Source: Haloarchaeobius amylolyticus (GTDB lineage Archaea > Halobacteriota > Halobacteria > Halobacteriales > Natrialbaceae). Taken from it: a stretch of DNA of 64,000 nucleotides. Every line of letters begins with the position of its first letter. The stretch's first letter is position 1. Below the pieces are notes generated by a model. That model made no database searches. It was not told the origin of the DNA and saw only the letters and a list, made by a program, of their open reading frames with translations. Below are positions 26,443 through 33,894 of this stretch, one piece after another. The translations under genes were made by a program, and so were the position numbers. Where the stretch lies: assembly GCF_026616195.1 (NCBI RefSeq), contig NZ_JANHDH010000002.1, forward strand, positions 806,001 to 870,000, in the 5' to 3' direction.

Positions 26443-26859
26443 CTAGCCCACGATGAGTTTCACGGCGATGACCAGCACGAACAGGATGCCGAACGCCCAC
26501 GCGCTCACCATCGCGGCCGTGGCGCTCGTCAGCCCCCGGTTCTTGCTGGAGCGATAGGTCCCGTAGACGACCCAGCTGGCGAGGACGCCGCCCGTGGCGA
26601 CGATGAGCAGCCACTGGAGCGTCGCCTGCCCGGACGGGTCGGCGCTCACGTACGCGACCGCGCCGGCCGCGACCCCCCCGAGGATGAAGAAGAACCCGAG
26701 GGTCCAGACGAGTTGGCTCTGCAGCAGCTGCTGCCAGCCTGGGTCCGTCTTCGCACCGAACGTCGGCGTGTAGCCAGCCTGTCGCCTGACGCTGGCCAGC
26801 ACGAACACGGCGGCGAGGAAGCCACCCATGACCAGCGCCGCCCCGGTGAAGTGTGACAT
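26443..26859 (-). CDS. Small multi-pass membrane protein
   Basis: A 138-residue protein with four membrane helices (about 2-24, 48-70, 80-103, 112-136) and short polar loops. It begins MSHFTGAALVMGGF; ATG 26859 is preferred over an upstream frame beginning MIPNT. It is the promoter-proximal member of the four-gene minus-strand cluster. A TATA-like region lies near 26886-26900, shared with the divergent region before the methyltransferase gene. Function is unknown. Confidence 0.7.
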   Translation of the reverse strand: MSHFTGAALVMGGFLAAVFVLASVRRQAGYTPTFGAKTDPGWQQLLQSQLVWTLGFFFILGGVAAGAVAYVSADPSGQATLQWLLIVATGGVLASWVVYGTYRSSKNRGLTSATAAMVSAWAFGILFVLVIAVKLIVG

Positions 26860-27018
26860 GGTGTTAGGTATCACTTGTCACCTATCGACTTTAAGTTTAT
26901 CTCCGCCAGAGCGACAGACGCGGGCGTGGCGGGCCGGCTGTGGGGGCTGGAGGGTCGGATTCACGGGCTCCCGAGCCGCGGGCAAACCGCTATCGGGGCG
27001 CCCACCGTCGCGGCGTCT

Positions 27019-27696
27019 ATGGCAGAACTCCACGCCGAGGCTGTGGGAGGACTCATCGAGTGGGCGGGACCGGCGGCCGACGAGGTCCTCGAGGCGATGA
27101 CGGCGCGAGCCGAGCGAGACGGGTTCCCGACGGTCGGGCCGGAGGTCGGCCGGGCGCTCGCGCTCTGTACCCGGCTCTCCGGTGCCCGGTCCGTGCTGGA
27201 ACTCGGGTCCGGCTTCGGCTACTCCGCCTACTGGGTCGCCCGCGCACTGCCCCCCGATGGCCGTATCGTCCTCACCGAACGCGACGGTGCCCTCCTCGCC
27301 GATGCCAGAGCCTACTTCGAGCGAGGCGACCTCGCCGACCGCGCGACCTTCGAGCAGGGTGACGCCCTCGACATCGCCGAGGCCCGCACCGACACGTTCG
27401 ACCTCGTGGTCCTCGACCACGATACCGCAGACTACGTCGCCGGCTTCGAGGCCGCGCGCGACCTCGTCGCCCCCGGCGGCGCCATCCTCGTCGACAACGT
27501 GGCGGTCTACGGGGACGTGCTCACCCCCGACGGGCTACTCGCCACGCTCGACGGCGAGGAGCCTCCGAACGACCGAACCCGGGTCGTCGCCGAGTTCCTC
27601 ACCCACCTGCGCCAAGACGACGCGTTCGAGACTTACTTACTTCCCGTCGGCGAAGGACTGGCGGTCGCTACCCGGGTACAGCCGTCGAAAGAATAG
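27019..27696 (+). CDS. O-methyltransferase (SAM-dependent, class I)
   Basis: A 225-residue Rossmann-fold methyltransferase of the catechol/caffeoyl O-methyltransferase type. The SAM motif is VLELGSGFGYSAYWVARAL (about 61-79), with LTERDGALLADA for the ribose-binding acid, DLVVLDHDTADY and APGGAILVDNVAVYGDV for the metal/substrate side. It probably methylates a hydroxyl group on a small molecule. ATG 27019 gives the usual family N-terminus; an upstream frame from 26875 adds about 48 residues. Confidence 0.85.
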   Translation: MAELHAEAVGGLIEWAGPAADEVLEAMTARAERDGFPTVGPEVGRALALCTRLSGARSVLELGSGFGYSAYWVARALPPDGRIVLTERDGALLADARAYFERGDLADRATFEQGDALDIAEARTDTFDLVVLDHDTADYVAGFEAARDLVAPGGAILVDNVAVYGDVLTPDGLLATLDGEEPPNDRTRVVAEFLTHLRQDDAFETYLLPVGEGLAVATRVQPSKE

Positions 27697-27715
27697 CGAA
27701 TCGGAGCCGGGCCGC

Positions 27716-27988
27716 TCAGCGAGATACGGAGGGACGGGTCCAGCCGGGGTCCTGCCCCGTCTGTTCGATGAGGTCGGCCCGACACGCCGGGCAGATGTCG
27801 GGCGTCGTCGTCTGACTCCGGGGAACGTACACCGCGCCGCTACACTCTACACAGGCGTCCGTGACGATGGTCACGCAATCCGCGCAGAGATTGAAATCGT
27901 CGACTGTGAGGTCCCGCAGGGGTTCGAGTTGTTTGTCCAGGATGTACTCGTCGATTACCGCCTGACAGTTCTGGCACGGTCTTCTCAT
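27716..27988 (-). CDS. Small zinc-ribbon protein (four CxxC motifs)
   Basis: A 90-residue protein with CQNC, CADC, CVEC and CPAC pairs, i.e. two rubredoxin-like zinc knuckles, and no other clear domain. It begins MRRPCQNCQAVIDEY at ATG 27988; an in-frame upstream start at 28021 is less likely. It converges with the methyltransferase gene. Likely a zinc-binding adaptor or nucleic-acid binder; its target is unknown. Confidence 0.7.
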   Translation of the reverse strand: MRRPCQNCQAVIDEYILDKQLEPLRDLTVDDFNLCADCVTIVTDACVECSGAVYVPRSQTTTPDICPACRADLIEQTGQDPGWTRPSVSR

Positions 27989-28109
27989 AGCGATGCACTC
28001 GCAACCATGCGGCGAGTTCACAAATACCTGTCCGCCGCGGCGACCTGAACCGCTACGTGCTGGTGGTGGCTCTGTGCGGGAGAATTGGGTAGCTAAAGGG
28101 TTGACTGGG

Positions 28110-28150
28110 CGTCGAGAGGGAGAATCGGACGGCAGAGGGAGATCTGAACC
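28110..28150 (-). repeat. Two degenerate copies of the tRNA-Ser 3' end
   Basis: On the plus strand, CGTCGAGAGGGAGAATCGG (28110-28128) and CGGCAGAGGGAGATCTGAAC (28130-28149) copy, with a few mismatches, the complement of the tRNA-Ser acceptor/T-arm end (CGCCGAGAGGGAGATTTGAA at 28252-28271). The two copies are 20 nt apart and oriented like the tRNA. Confidence 0.6.
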
Positions 28151-28190
28151 TCACTCGCTCCGCGTTCGCTTCGCTCGCTGGTTCAAATCT
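28140..28190. repeat. Inverted repeat containing tRNA T-arm sequence
   Basis: AGATCTGAACC (28140-28150) pairs with GGTTCAAATCT (28180-28190) at 10 of 11 positions; the loop is the CTCGCT-rich low-complexity sequence common near haloarchaeal tRNAs. It overlaps the second tRNA 3'-end copy. Confidence 0.55.
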
Positions 28191-28200
28191 ACGTACTGGG

Positions 28201-28251
28201 TTTTTCCATCACAGACGACTCGCTACGCTCGTCGTTTTTGTGATGGAAAAA
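28201..28251. repeat. 13-bp inverted repeat abutting tRNA-Ser 3' end
   Basis: TTTTTCCATCACA (28201-28213) and TGTGATGGAAAAA (28239-28251) pair perfectly, with an inner GACGA/TCGTC stem. On the tRNA strand the first bases after the tRNA are TTTTT, so this hairpin and T-run may also serve as the tRNA terminator. Confidence 0.65.
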
Positions 28252-28336
28252 CGCCGAGAGGGAGATTTGAACTCCCGAGTCCGTGAGGACAGTAGATTTC
28301 GAATCTACCGCCTTGGCCAGGCTAGGCTATCTCGGC
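28252..28336 (-). tRNA. tRNA-Ser(CGA)
   Basis: Read on the minus strand: acceptor GCCGAGA (28336-28330) pairs with TCTCGGC, with discriminator G at 28252; the anticodon stem GTAGA/TCTAC encloses TTCGAAA with anticodon CGA (reads UCG). A long variable arm TGTCCTCACGGACT is diagnostic of tRNA-Ser, and the T arm is GGGAG-TTCAAAT-CTCCC. Length is 85 nt and the CCA is not encoded. An AT-rich promoter (28350-28385) precedes it. The 3' end is followed by an inverted repeat and two degenerate copies of its own end. Confidence 0.95.
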
Positions 28337-28437
28337 TCACTCTCACGTTGCCGACTGCCTTTATTATGAATTTCGATTTATCGCGTGGGGAGGTGACAAC
28401 CGCCAAGAATTTATTCCAGTAGCCCGGTCACGAGAAC

Positions 28438-29388
28438 ATGGACGTAGACCAAGCGCACGAGGACTGCAACGCGGTCCTCGATGCCATCGGGAACGCGGTC
28501 ATCGCAGACCGAGAGTTCCTCGAAACCGTACTGCTCGGTGTCGTCGGTCGTGGCCACGTGCTCCTGGAGGACGTGCCCGGGACCGGCAAGACGCTGACCG
28601 CACGGTCGATGGCCTCCGCCCTCGGATTGTCCTTCTCCCGCATCCAGTTCACCCCCGACCTCCTCCCCGCCGACGTCACCGGTACGCACGTGTTCAACGA
28701 GGAGACCCGCGAGTTCGAGTTCCAGGCGGGTCCCATCTTCGCGAACATCGTCCTCGCCGACGAGATCAACCGTGCGCCGCCGAAGACCCAGGCCGCGCTC
28801 CTCGAAGCCATGGAGGAAGGGCAGGTGACCGTCGACGGCGAGACGCGAATGCTCCCCCAGCCGTTCTTCGTCATCGCGACGCAGAACCCGGTCGAGCAGG
28901 AGGGGACCTTCCCCCTGCCCGAGGCGCAGGTCGACCGCTTCATCGTGAAGTCCTCCATCGGCTACCCCGACGAGGCCGGCGAGTTCGAACTCCTCCAGCG
29001 CCGCGCCGGTCGCGTCGAGCAGTCGCCGAGCATCGAGCGCGTCCTCACCGACGACGAGGTCGCCGACCTCCGACAGGTCCCCGAGGACATCCGCGTCGAC
29101 GACGACCTGCTGACGTACATGACGAAGATCTGCCGCGAGACCAGACAGGACGGCCGCGTCGAGATCGGTGTCTCCCCACGTGGGACCCAGCGCCTGTTCG
29201 AGTCCTCGCGTGCCTACGCGACCATGATGGGTCGCGAGTACGTCACGCCGGACGACATCAAGCGCGTCGCCCAGCCCGTGCTCGCACACCGACTGGTGCT
29301 GACGCCCGACGCGATGGTCAACAACGTCGAGAAGCGCGAGGTCATCGCGAACGTGCTCGACTCGGTGCCGGTACCGACCGTCGAGTAA
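28438..29388 (+). CDS. MoxR-type AAA+ ATPase
   Basis: A 316-residue AAA_3 ATPase. Walker A is VPGTGKT (about 46-52, Lys51), Walker B IVLADEINRAPPKTQ (Asp108, Glu109), sensor 1 VIATQNPVEQEGTFPLPEAQVDRF. MoxR ATPases work as chaperones, usually with DUF58/von Willebrand-type and DUF4129 partners in one operon. Here the partner genes lie 4.5 kb away on the opposite strand (33894-37953). A TATA-like AATTTATT (28408-28415) precedes the ATG at 28438. Confidence 0.93.
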   Translation: MDVDQAHEDCNAVLDAIGNAVIADREFLETVLLGVVGRGHVLLEDVPGTGKTLTARSMASALGLSFSRIQFTPDLLPADVTGTHVFNEETREFEFQAGPIFANIVLADEINRAPPKTQAALLEAMEEGQVTVDGETRMLPQPFFVIATQNPVEQEGTFPLPEAQVDRFIVKSSIGYPDEAGEFELLQRRAGRVEQSPSIERVLTDDEVADLRQVPEDIRVDDDLLTYMTKICRETRQDGRVEIGVSPRGTQRLFESSRAYATMMGREYVTPDDIKRVAQPVLAHRLVLTPDAMVNNVEKREVIANVLDSVPVPTVE

Positions 29389-29536
29389 GCCGCGGTCTCG
29401 ACCGGTTCGAGCCCCGACTGTACACATTCTTTGAGGACCACACCCACCGCGCAGCAGCCGGCCTGTCACGGTAACTGGCACCTACACCCCACTGGAGCCA
29501 TTAGGATTATGTCAGGTCGGTCGATTGGGTAGTCCA

Positions 29537-30694
29537 ATGCGTCGGCGGAGATTTCTGATGGGACTGGGGGCTGCCTCGATTTCCGGGTGTCTGCGGTTGC
29601 AGAGTGGGGCTACCGACACGCCGGGGCGGTCGGAAGCGGCGACGGCCGGGACCGGCACACAGACCAGCAACACCGCTCGGACGGCACAGACCGAAGAGAC
29701 GACCTCCACGAGGGGCGAGCTGACGTTCCCGAGTGGCCTCTCAGAAGCAGGGGTCACGGAGTTCCTCTACCCGACCCACGTTCAGGCGCTGTTCCAGACG
29801 AGCTACCGGGCGAAGTGGGTCAAGCAGGACCGGACGAACTCGACCGTCACGTGGCAACAGCAGTACCTCGGCGACCAGGGAACCGCCCTCGGGAGCTGGC
29901 AGAGCGATGCCGGCGGCCGTATCGAGATGTACCGGTCCCTCGAGGGTGACTTCTGGCGAGAGGAACTCGGGAGCCGGGCGACGTTCGGCAAGGACATCGG
30001 CAGGGGGGACCCGGCCGTCTGGGGGGAGGAGGTTCGGCCGCTCGTCGCGGCCGGTGACTGGAGCGCGCCGACCCGTGTCGACGACTCCAGACCGGCGATC
30101 TGGACGGTCACGACGAGCACGGTCGGCGACGAATCCGTTCTTCCTGGCCGGAGTCACGGCCAGCCGGGGACGGTCCTGTCGATTCCCTCTGCGGAGATGC
30201 ACGTCGACGAGCGCGGTATCATCCGGAAACTGGTCGCGAGCTACCGGATTCGCGACGAGGGCGTCGGCGAGTTCGCCTACGATACGCACTACACCATCGA
30301 CCGGGTGGGGGAGGTCGCCCTCACAGCGCCGTCGTGGCTCTCGACGGCCGAAGAGCGGGTCCCCGACGTCACGGCGACACTCACGGACGATTCGCGATAC
30401 GTCCGGTTCGAAGTCCAGTCGGGCAACCGGCTGGAGCCGGGCACGACCGTCGTCGTCGACGACAGCGGCGAGGGTGGTGGGTTCAGTCGTATCCTGGAGT
30501 CGCCGGTCGAACCGAACACACCGATGTATCTGTACAGGCCAGGGGGGTCACGAGACGGGGGCTACGTGAACGCCGGTCTCTCACGGGGCTCTCGACCGTC
30601 CGATGCGAGCCCTGCGACGCTCGATAGCACCTACGCGCTGACTGCCCGGCGAGGGGACAACTTCTATTTCGACCGCATCGGTGGTCTGCGCTGA
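29537..30694 (+). CDS. Tat-exported lipoprotein of unknown function
   Basis: A 385-residue protein. MRRRRFLMGLGAASISGC gives a twin-Arg signal and lipobox (Cys18), followed by a Thr/Ala-rich linker (about 20-60). The mature domain begins FPSGLSEAGVTEFLYPTHVQALFQTSYRAKW and is rich in beta strands (TNSTVTWQQQYLG, WTVTTSTV), recalling haloarchaeal surface lipoproteins with LppX/LolA-like outer sheets, though I claim no homology. ATG 29537 follows a TTAGGATTATG region. No operon partner; the next gene converges. Confidence 0.75.
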   Translation: MRRRRFLMGLGAASISGCLRLQSGATDTPGRSEAATAGTGTQTSNTARTAQTEETTSTRGELTFPSGLSEAGVTEFLYPTHVQALFQTSYRAKWVKQDRTNSTVTWQQQYLGDQGTALGSWQSDAGGRIEMYRSLEGDFWREELGSRATFGKDIGRGDPAVWGEEVRPLVAAGDWSAPTRVDDSRPAIWTVTTSTVGDESVLPGRSHGQPGTVLSIPSAEMHVDERGIIRKLVASYRIRDEGVGEFAYDTHYTIDRVGEVALTAPSWLSTAEERVPDVTATLTDDSRYVRFEVQSGNRLEPGTTVVVDDSGEGGGFSRILESPVEPNTPMYLYRPGGSRDGGYVNAGLSRGSRPSDASPATLDSTYALTARRGDNFYFDRIGGLR

Positions 30695-30742
30695 CGGCTC
30701 TCGTGAGCCGGCGTCACCCTGGCGCACCGGAACTCCCGACAC

Positions 30743-31699
30743 TCACGACGACTCCAGTTCGAACTCGACGCGCCAGTCGACCTCGGTCGACGGGCCCTGC
30801 CCGACCCCATCGCGTTCGTAGCTGAGCGTCTCGGCGACGGTGTAGCGGCCCGGCGCGTCGAAGGCCAACTCGCGCAGTGCGTCGTGCTCGAACGCGGGAC
30901 GCAACTCGTACTCCTTCTCGATGGTCTCACCCGGTTCGACCGGCGTCGAGATGCCGATGGAGCACGTCATCAGTGTCGCCTCGCCGTCGACCTCGGCGAA
31001 ACTCACGCAGCCCTCCTCGGTGTAGTCTCGCCAGAGCAGGGCGCGCTGGTCGTCGCGGGGCCCATCGGCGAACAGGACCGAGAAGGGCGGTACCGTCCCG
31101 CTGAAGACCGACTGCGTCTGGTCCCCCGTGTTCGTCAGGGAGAACGCGATGACTCCCGGGTCGCCGGGAGCGAGGTGGTCGTCGACGAGTTCGGCGTCGA
31201 ACTGGAGGGCCGGGTCGCCGTCGGGGTCCGCCTGGTAGACGGCGACCCCCCAGTGGCTGGCCGTGTCGTCGCTGTCCGTGTTCGCCTCCCAGGTGAAGAA
31301 GTCGACGCGCTCGGTCAGCGCCTGGAGACCGTCCGGAACCGCCTCGCGCCAGAGTTTCCCCTCGCTGAGTATCTCCTTCACGACTGCCCGGTGCTCGGGG
31401 TTCTCGATCTCCGAGACGTCCATCACCGTCTGGTCGCCCTCCTCGCGTTCGACCGCCTCGGCAGAGTAGACCGCCGTGATTCGCAGGTAGTACGGCTTCG
31501 TCGGGCCGACCTTCGTCGTCGCCAGGTCGAACTCCGAGACGGTGAACTCGGCCGTCGTGCCACCTGTTCCGGCCGGCGTGTCGGTCGGAGGGTCTCCGGC
31601 CGTGGTGGTCGTGGTCGCGGGGTCGTCACCCGTCAGGGTGGTCGTACAGCCGGCGACGAGGGTCGCACCGAGGGAGGCGAGGACGTTGCGGCGGCGCAT
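30743..31699 (-). CDS. Tat-exported lipoprotein of unknown function
   Basis: A 318-residue protein starting MRRRNVLASLGATLVAGC (Tat/lipobox, Cys18), then a Thr/Pro/Gly linker. The mature part begins AEFTVSEFDLATTKVGPTKPYYLRITAVYSAEAV and ends in an immunoglobulin-like region (ISTPVEPGETIEKEYELRP, APGRYTVAETLSYE). Two Cys near EEGCVSFAEVDGEATLMTCS may form a disulfide. Ig-like folds are common in haloarchaeal surface proteins. Role unknown. It diverges from the MscS gene. Confidence 0.75.
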   Translation of the reverse strand: MRRRNVLASLGATLVAGCTTTLTGDDPATTTTTAGDPPTDTPAGTGGTTAEFTVSEFDLATTKVGPTKPYYLRITAVYSAEAVEREEGDQTVMDVSEIENPEHRAVVKEILSEGKLWREAVPDGLQALTERVDFFTWEANTDSDDTASHWGVAVYQADPDGDPALQFDAELVDDHLAPGDPGVIAFSLTNTGDQTQSVFSGTVPPFSVLFADGPRDDQRALLWRDYTEEGCVSFAEVDGEATLMTCSIGISTPVEPGETIEKEYELRPAFEHDALRELAFDAPGRYTVAETLSYERDGVGQGPSTEVDWRVEFELESS

Positions 31700-31875
31700 A
31701 TGTCATCGGTTCGGGTGGACGGCTGAAAGCCCTTCAGGTAGCTGAAAGCGCGATTGTAGCGTTCGAGTCGTCGCTGCCGCGTCTCGACGTGCTCGCTCGC
31801 ACCCCGGCGTTTCGAATCCATGGTACGTTTCACATGTAGATACTTACGGGAATCCGTCGTATCTGGTCGTGTGCC

Positions 31876-32757
31876 ATGATACCACTTCAGCAACAGTCAG
31901 CATTCGACCCGCAGCAGTACGTCGACCCGGTCGTCGACGCGGCAGTCACCGTCGTCCTGTTCGTCGTCGTCTTCGCCGTCCTCTACGTCGTCGGGAAGTC
32001 GTTCGCGACCAGCACCACGCGAAGCGCCCTCCGGCGGCGGGGCTACGACGACACCCTCGTCGGGCTGGCCGTCAGCACGGCCGGGGTGGTGGCGACCGTG
32101 GTCGCCGTCGCCCTGGCGGCGACCGTCGCCGGGTTCGGCGTCGTGCTCGCGGCCTTCGCGACGCTGGCCGGCGCCCTGGCGCTGGCCGTCGGTTTCGCCG
32201 CACAGGACCTCATCGCGAACTTCGTCGCCGGCGTGTTCATCATCCAGGACGAGCCGTTCGAGGTCGGCGACTGGATCGAGTGGGACGGGAACTCCGGGGT
32301 CGTCCGGGAGATCGAGTTACGCGTGACGAAACTCGACACCTTCGACAACGAACTCGTGACGGTCCCGAACGCGGACCTCGCGGGGACGGCCGTGGTGAAC
32401 AACGTCGCGAACGAGACCCGCCGGGTGACCTACAACTTCGGCATCGGGTACGGCGACGACGTGGAGCTCGCCCGGGAGGTCATCGTCGAGGAGGGCGCGA
32501 GTATCGACGGCGTGCTCGCGGAGCCAGCGCCGACCGCCCCAGTCACCGACCTCGGCGATTCGGCGGTCGTCCTGCAGGGCCGCATCTGGATCGACCCGGA
32601 CGAGAGCAGCTACGGCGCGGTCCGTACCGAGTTCGTCGAGCGGGTCAAGGACCGCTTCGACGCCGAGGGCATCGACATGCCCTACCCGAACACGGAGCTC
32701 TCGGGCGGGCTCGAGGTCACGAATGCCGGTGAGTTGCAGGCGGTGGCGGACGACTGA
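31876..32757 (+). CDS. MscS-family mechanosensitive channel
   Basis: A 293-residue channel that opens under membrane tension and releases solutes on hypo-osmotic shock, which matters for a halophile. Three helices (about 22-42, 60-82, 84-106) lead into the pore helix LALAVGFAAQDLIANFVAGVFI, and the beta domain DEPFEVGDWIEWDGNSGVVREIELRVTKLDTFDNELVTVPNA is the MscS signature. A C-terminal alpha/beta domain follows. ATG 31876 is in a short leader; TATA-like TACTTACGG region lies about 30 nt upstream. Confidence 0.93.
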   Translation: MIPLQQQSAFDPQQYVDPVVDAAVTVVLFVVVFAVLYVVGKSFATSTTRSALRRRGYDDTLVGLAVSTAGVVATVVAVALAATVAGFGVVLAAFATLAGALALAVGFAAQDLIANFVAGVFIIQDEPFEVGDWIEWDGNSGVVREIELRVTKLDTFDNELVTVPNADLAGTAVVNNVANETRRVTYNFGIGYGDDVELAREVIVEEGASIDGVLAEPAPTAPVTDLGDSAVVLQGRIWIDPDESSYGAVRTEFVERVKDRFDAEGIDMPYPNTELSGGLEVTNAGELQAVADD

Positions 32758-32803
32758 CCCCGCCCCGGCAAGGCATTTCCCGTGCGAGAGAATGGAGGCG
32801 CCT

Positions 32804-33280
32804 ATGACCGGTTTCCGCATCCGTCAGGCGACACCAGCCGACGCGGACGACCTCGCGCGAGTGTACCGGAGTGCGTACCAGGAGAACCGCGAACTCGGGT
32901 TCCCGGCGAAGGCAGCGTCGGTCGAGGAGTCCGAGGTCGAGCAGTGGATTCGAGACCACTGGGTCCTCGTCGCGGTCGCCGCCGCCGACGATGCGGTCCT
33001 CGGGGGCGTCAGACTCGAACCGACCGGCCCCGACAGGGTGAAGCTCAGCCGGCTGGGCGTCCACGAGGACTGGAAGGGCGAGGGCCTCGGGAGCGACCTG
33101 GTCAGCCGGGCGGAGACGGTCGTCCGCGAGGGTGGCTACGAGACCATCTGGCTCACGACGCCGGGAGCGCATCCCTACCTCCCCGGGTTCTATCGTCGCC
33201 GTGGCTACGTCGAGACGGGCGAGTACCCGCTCGAGTACCGGGACTACGACGAGATCATCATGGAGAAACAACTCGAGTAA
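32804..33280 (+). CDS. GNAT-family N-acetyltransferase
   Basis: A 158-residue acetyltransferase: FRIRQATPADADDLARVYRSAYQ at the start and the acetyl-CoA loop in LGVHEDWKGEGLGSDLVSRAE (about 85-105), then HPYLPGFYRRRGYVETGEYP. Substrate unknown. ATG 32804 was chosen to match the family N-terminus; an in-frame ATG at 32792 adds four residues. It follows the MscS gene by 46 nt in the same direction and may share its transcript. Confidence 0.87.
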   Translation: MTGFRIRQATPADADDLARVYRSAYQENRELGFPAKAASVEESEVEQWIRDHWVLVAVAAADDAVLGGVRLEPTGPDRVKLSRLGVHEDWKGEGLGSDLVSRAETVVREGGYETIWLTTPGAHPYLPGFYRRRGYVETGEYPLEYRDYDEIIMEKQLE

Positions 33281-33324
33281 CGTCGATTCGCCCCTCGCCG
33301 CCACGCCGACTAATCGTCGTGGGT

Positions 33325-33366
33325 CGACACCCTGTGTCGGTCCGTCGCGCTGGAACCTCGGGTTCC
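33325..33366. terminator. Paired hairpins between convergent genes
   Basis: CGACAC-CCT-GTGTCG (33325-33339) and GGAACC-TCG-GGTTCC (33352-33366) lie between the GNAT gene and the converging membrane-protein gene. Such dyads suit a bidirectional terminator; no strong T-run is present. Confidence 0.4.
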
Positions 33367-33384
33367 GGTGGGCGTGTACCGTGC

Positions 33385-33894
33385 CTACTGCCGCAGCGCC
33401 GTCGTCAGGATGACCACGGCGAGCAACAGCAACGCCAGCGCGGAGACGGGCTGGCCCTCGGTCGCGACCTGGTACACCGCGTAGGCCACGCCGCCGGTCA
33501 GGGTCCCGACCACGGCCGACCCGCCGATGTGTGCCAGTTCTGCCCGCGTCGTCTCGGCCTCGCGGCCGAGTTGCTCGCCGAGGCCGATGGCGTTCTGGCC
33601 AACGTCCCAGGCGAGGACGGTCGCGGTCGTGCCGACGAGCATGAGCAGTTCGGCCGAGGGCGCGGTCCCCGTCGCGCCGGCGAAGACCAGCCCGGCGAGC
33701 AGGCCGACCGCGCCGAGGTGGACCAGTCGGCGGGAGCCGAGCACCACGCCGGGGGCGAGTGCGAGCATGCCGAGGGCGCCCCCGAGCACGCCGACGGAGG
33801 CGGTCAGGATGGCCGCGAGCGCGGCGAAGGCGCCGGCGCCCAGGGCGACCATCGCGGAGAGCCGGGCCGGCCGGTGGTCGATCTCGGCCGTCAT
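33385..33894 (-). CDS. Membrane protein ending the DUF58 operon
   Basis: A 169-residue protein with about five membrane helices and few charges (LSAMVALGAGAFAALAAILTASVGVLGG...). Its ATG overlaps the TGA of the DUF58 gene (ATGA at 33892-33896), so translation is coupled. I recall proteins of this type annotated DUF7519 behind haloarchaeal DUF58 genes. It is probably the membrane part of the MoxR-linked complex; function unknown. Confidence 0.75.
   Translation of the reverse strand: MTAEIDHRPARLSAMVALGAGAFAALAAILTASVGVLGGALGMLALAPGVVLGSRRLVHLGAVGLLAGLVFAGATGTAPSAELLMLVGTTATVLAWDVGQNAIGLGEQLGREAETTRAELAHIGGSAVVGTLTGGVAYAVYQVATEGQPVSALALLLLAVVILTTALRQ

Noticed and set aside
28180-28200. GGTTCAAATCT as part of a second, plus-strand tRNA
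   Set aside because: No acceptor, D or anticodon arm around it; it is the second arm of an inverted repeat.
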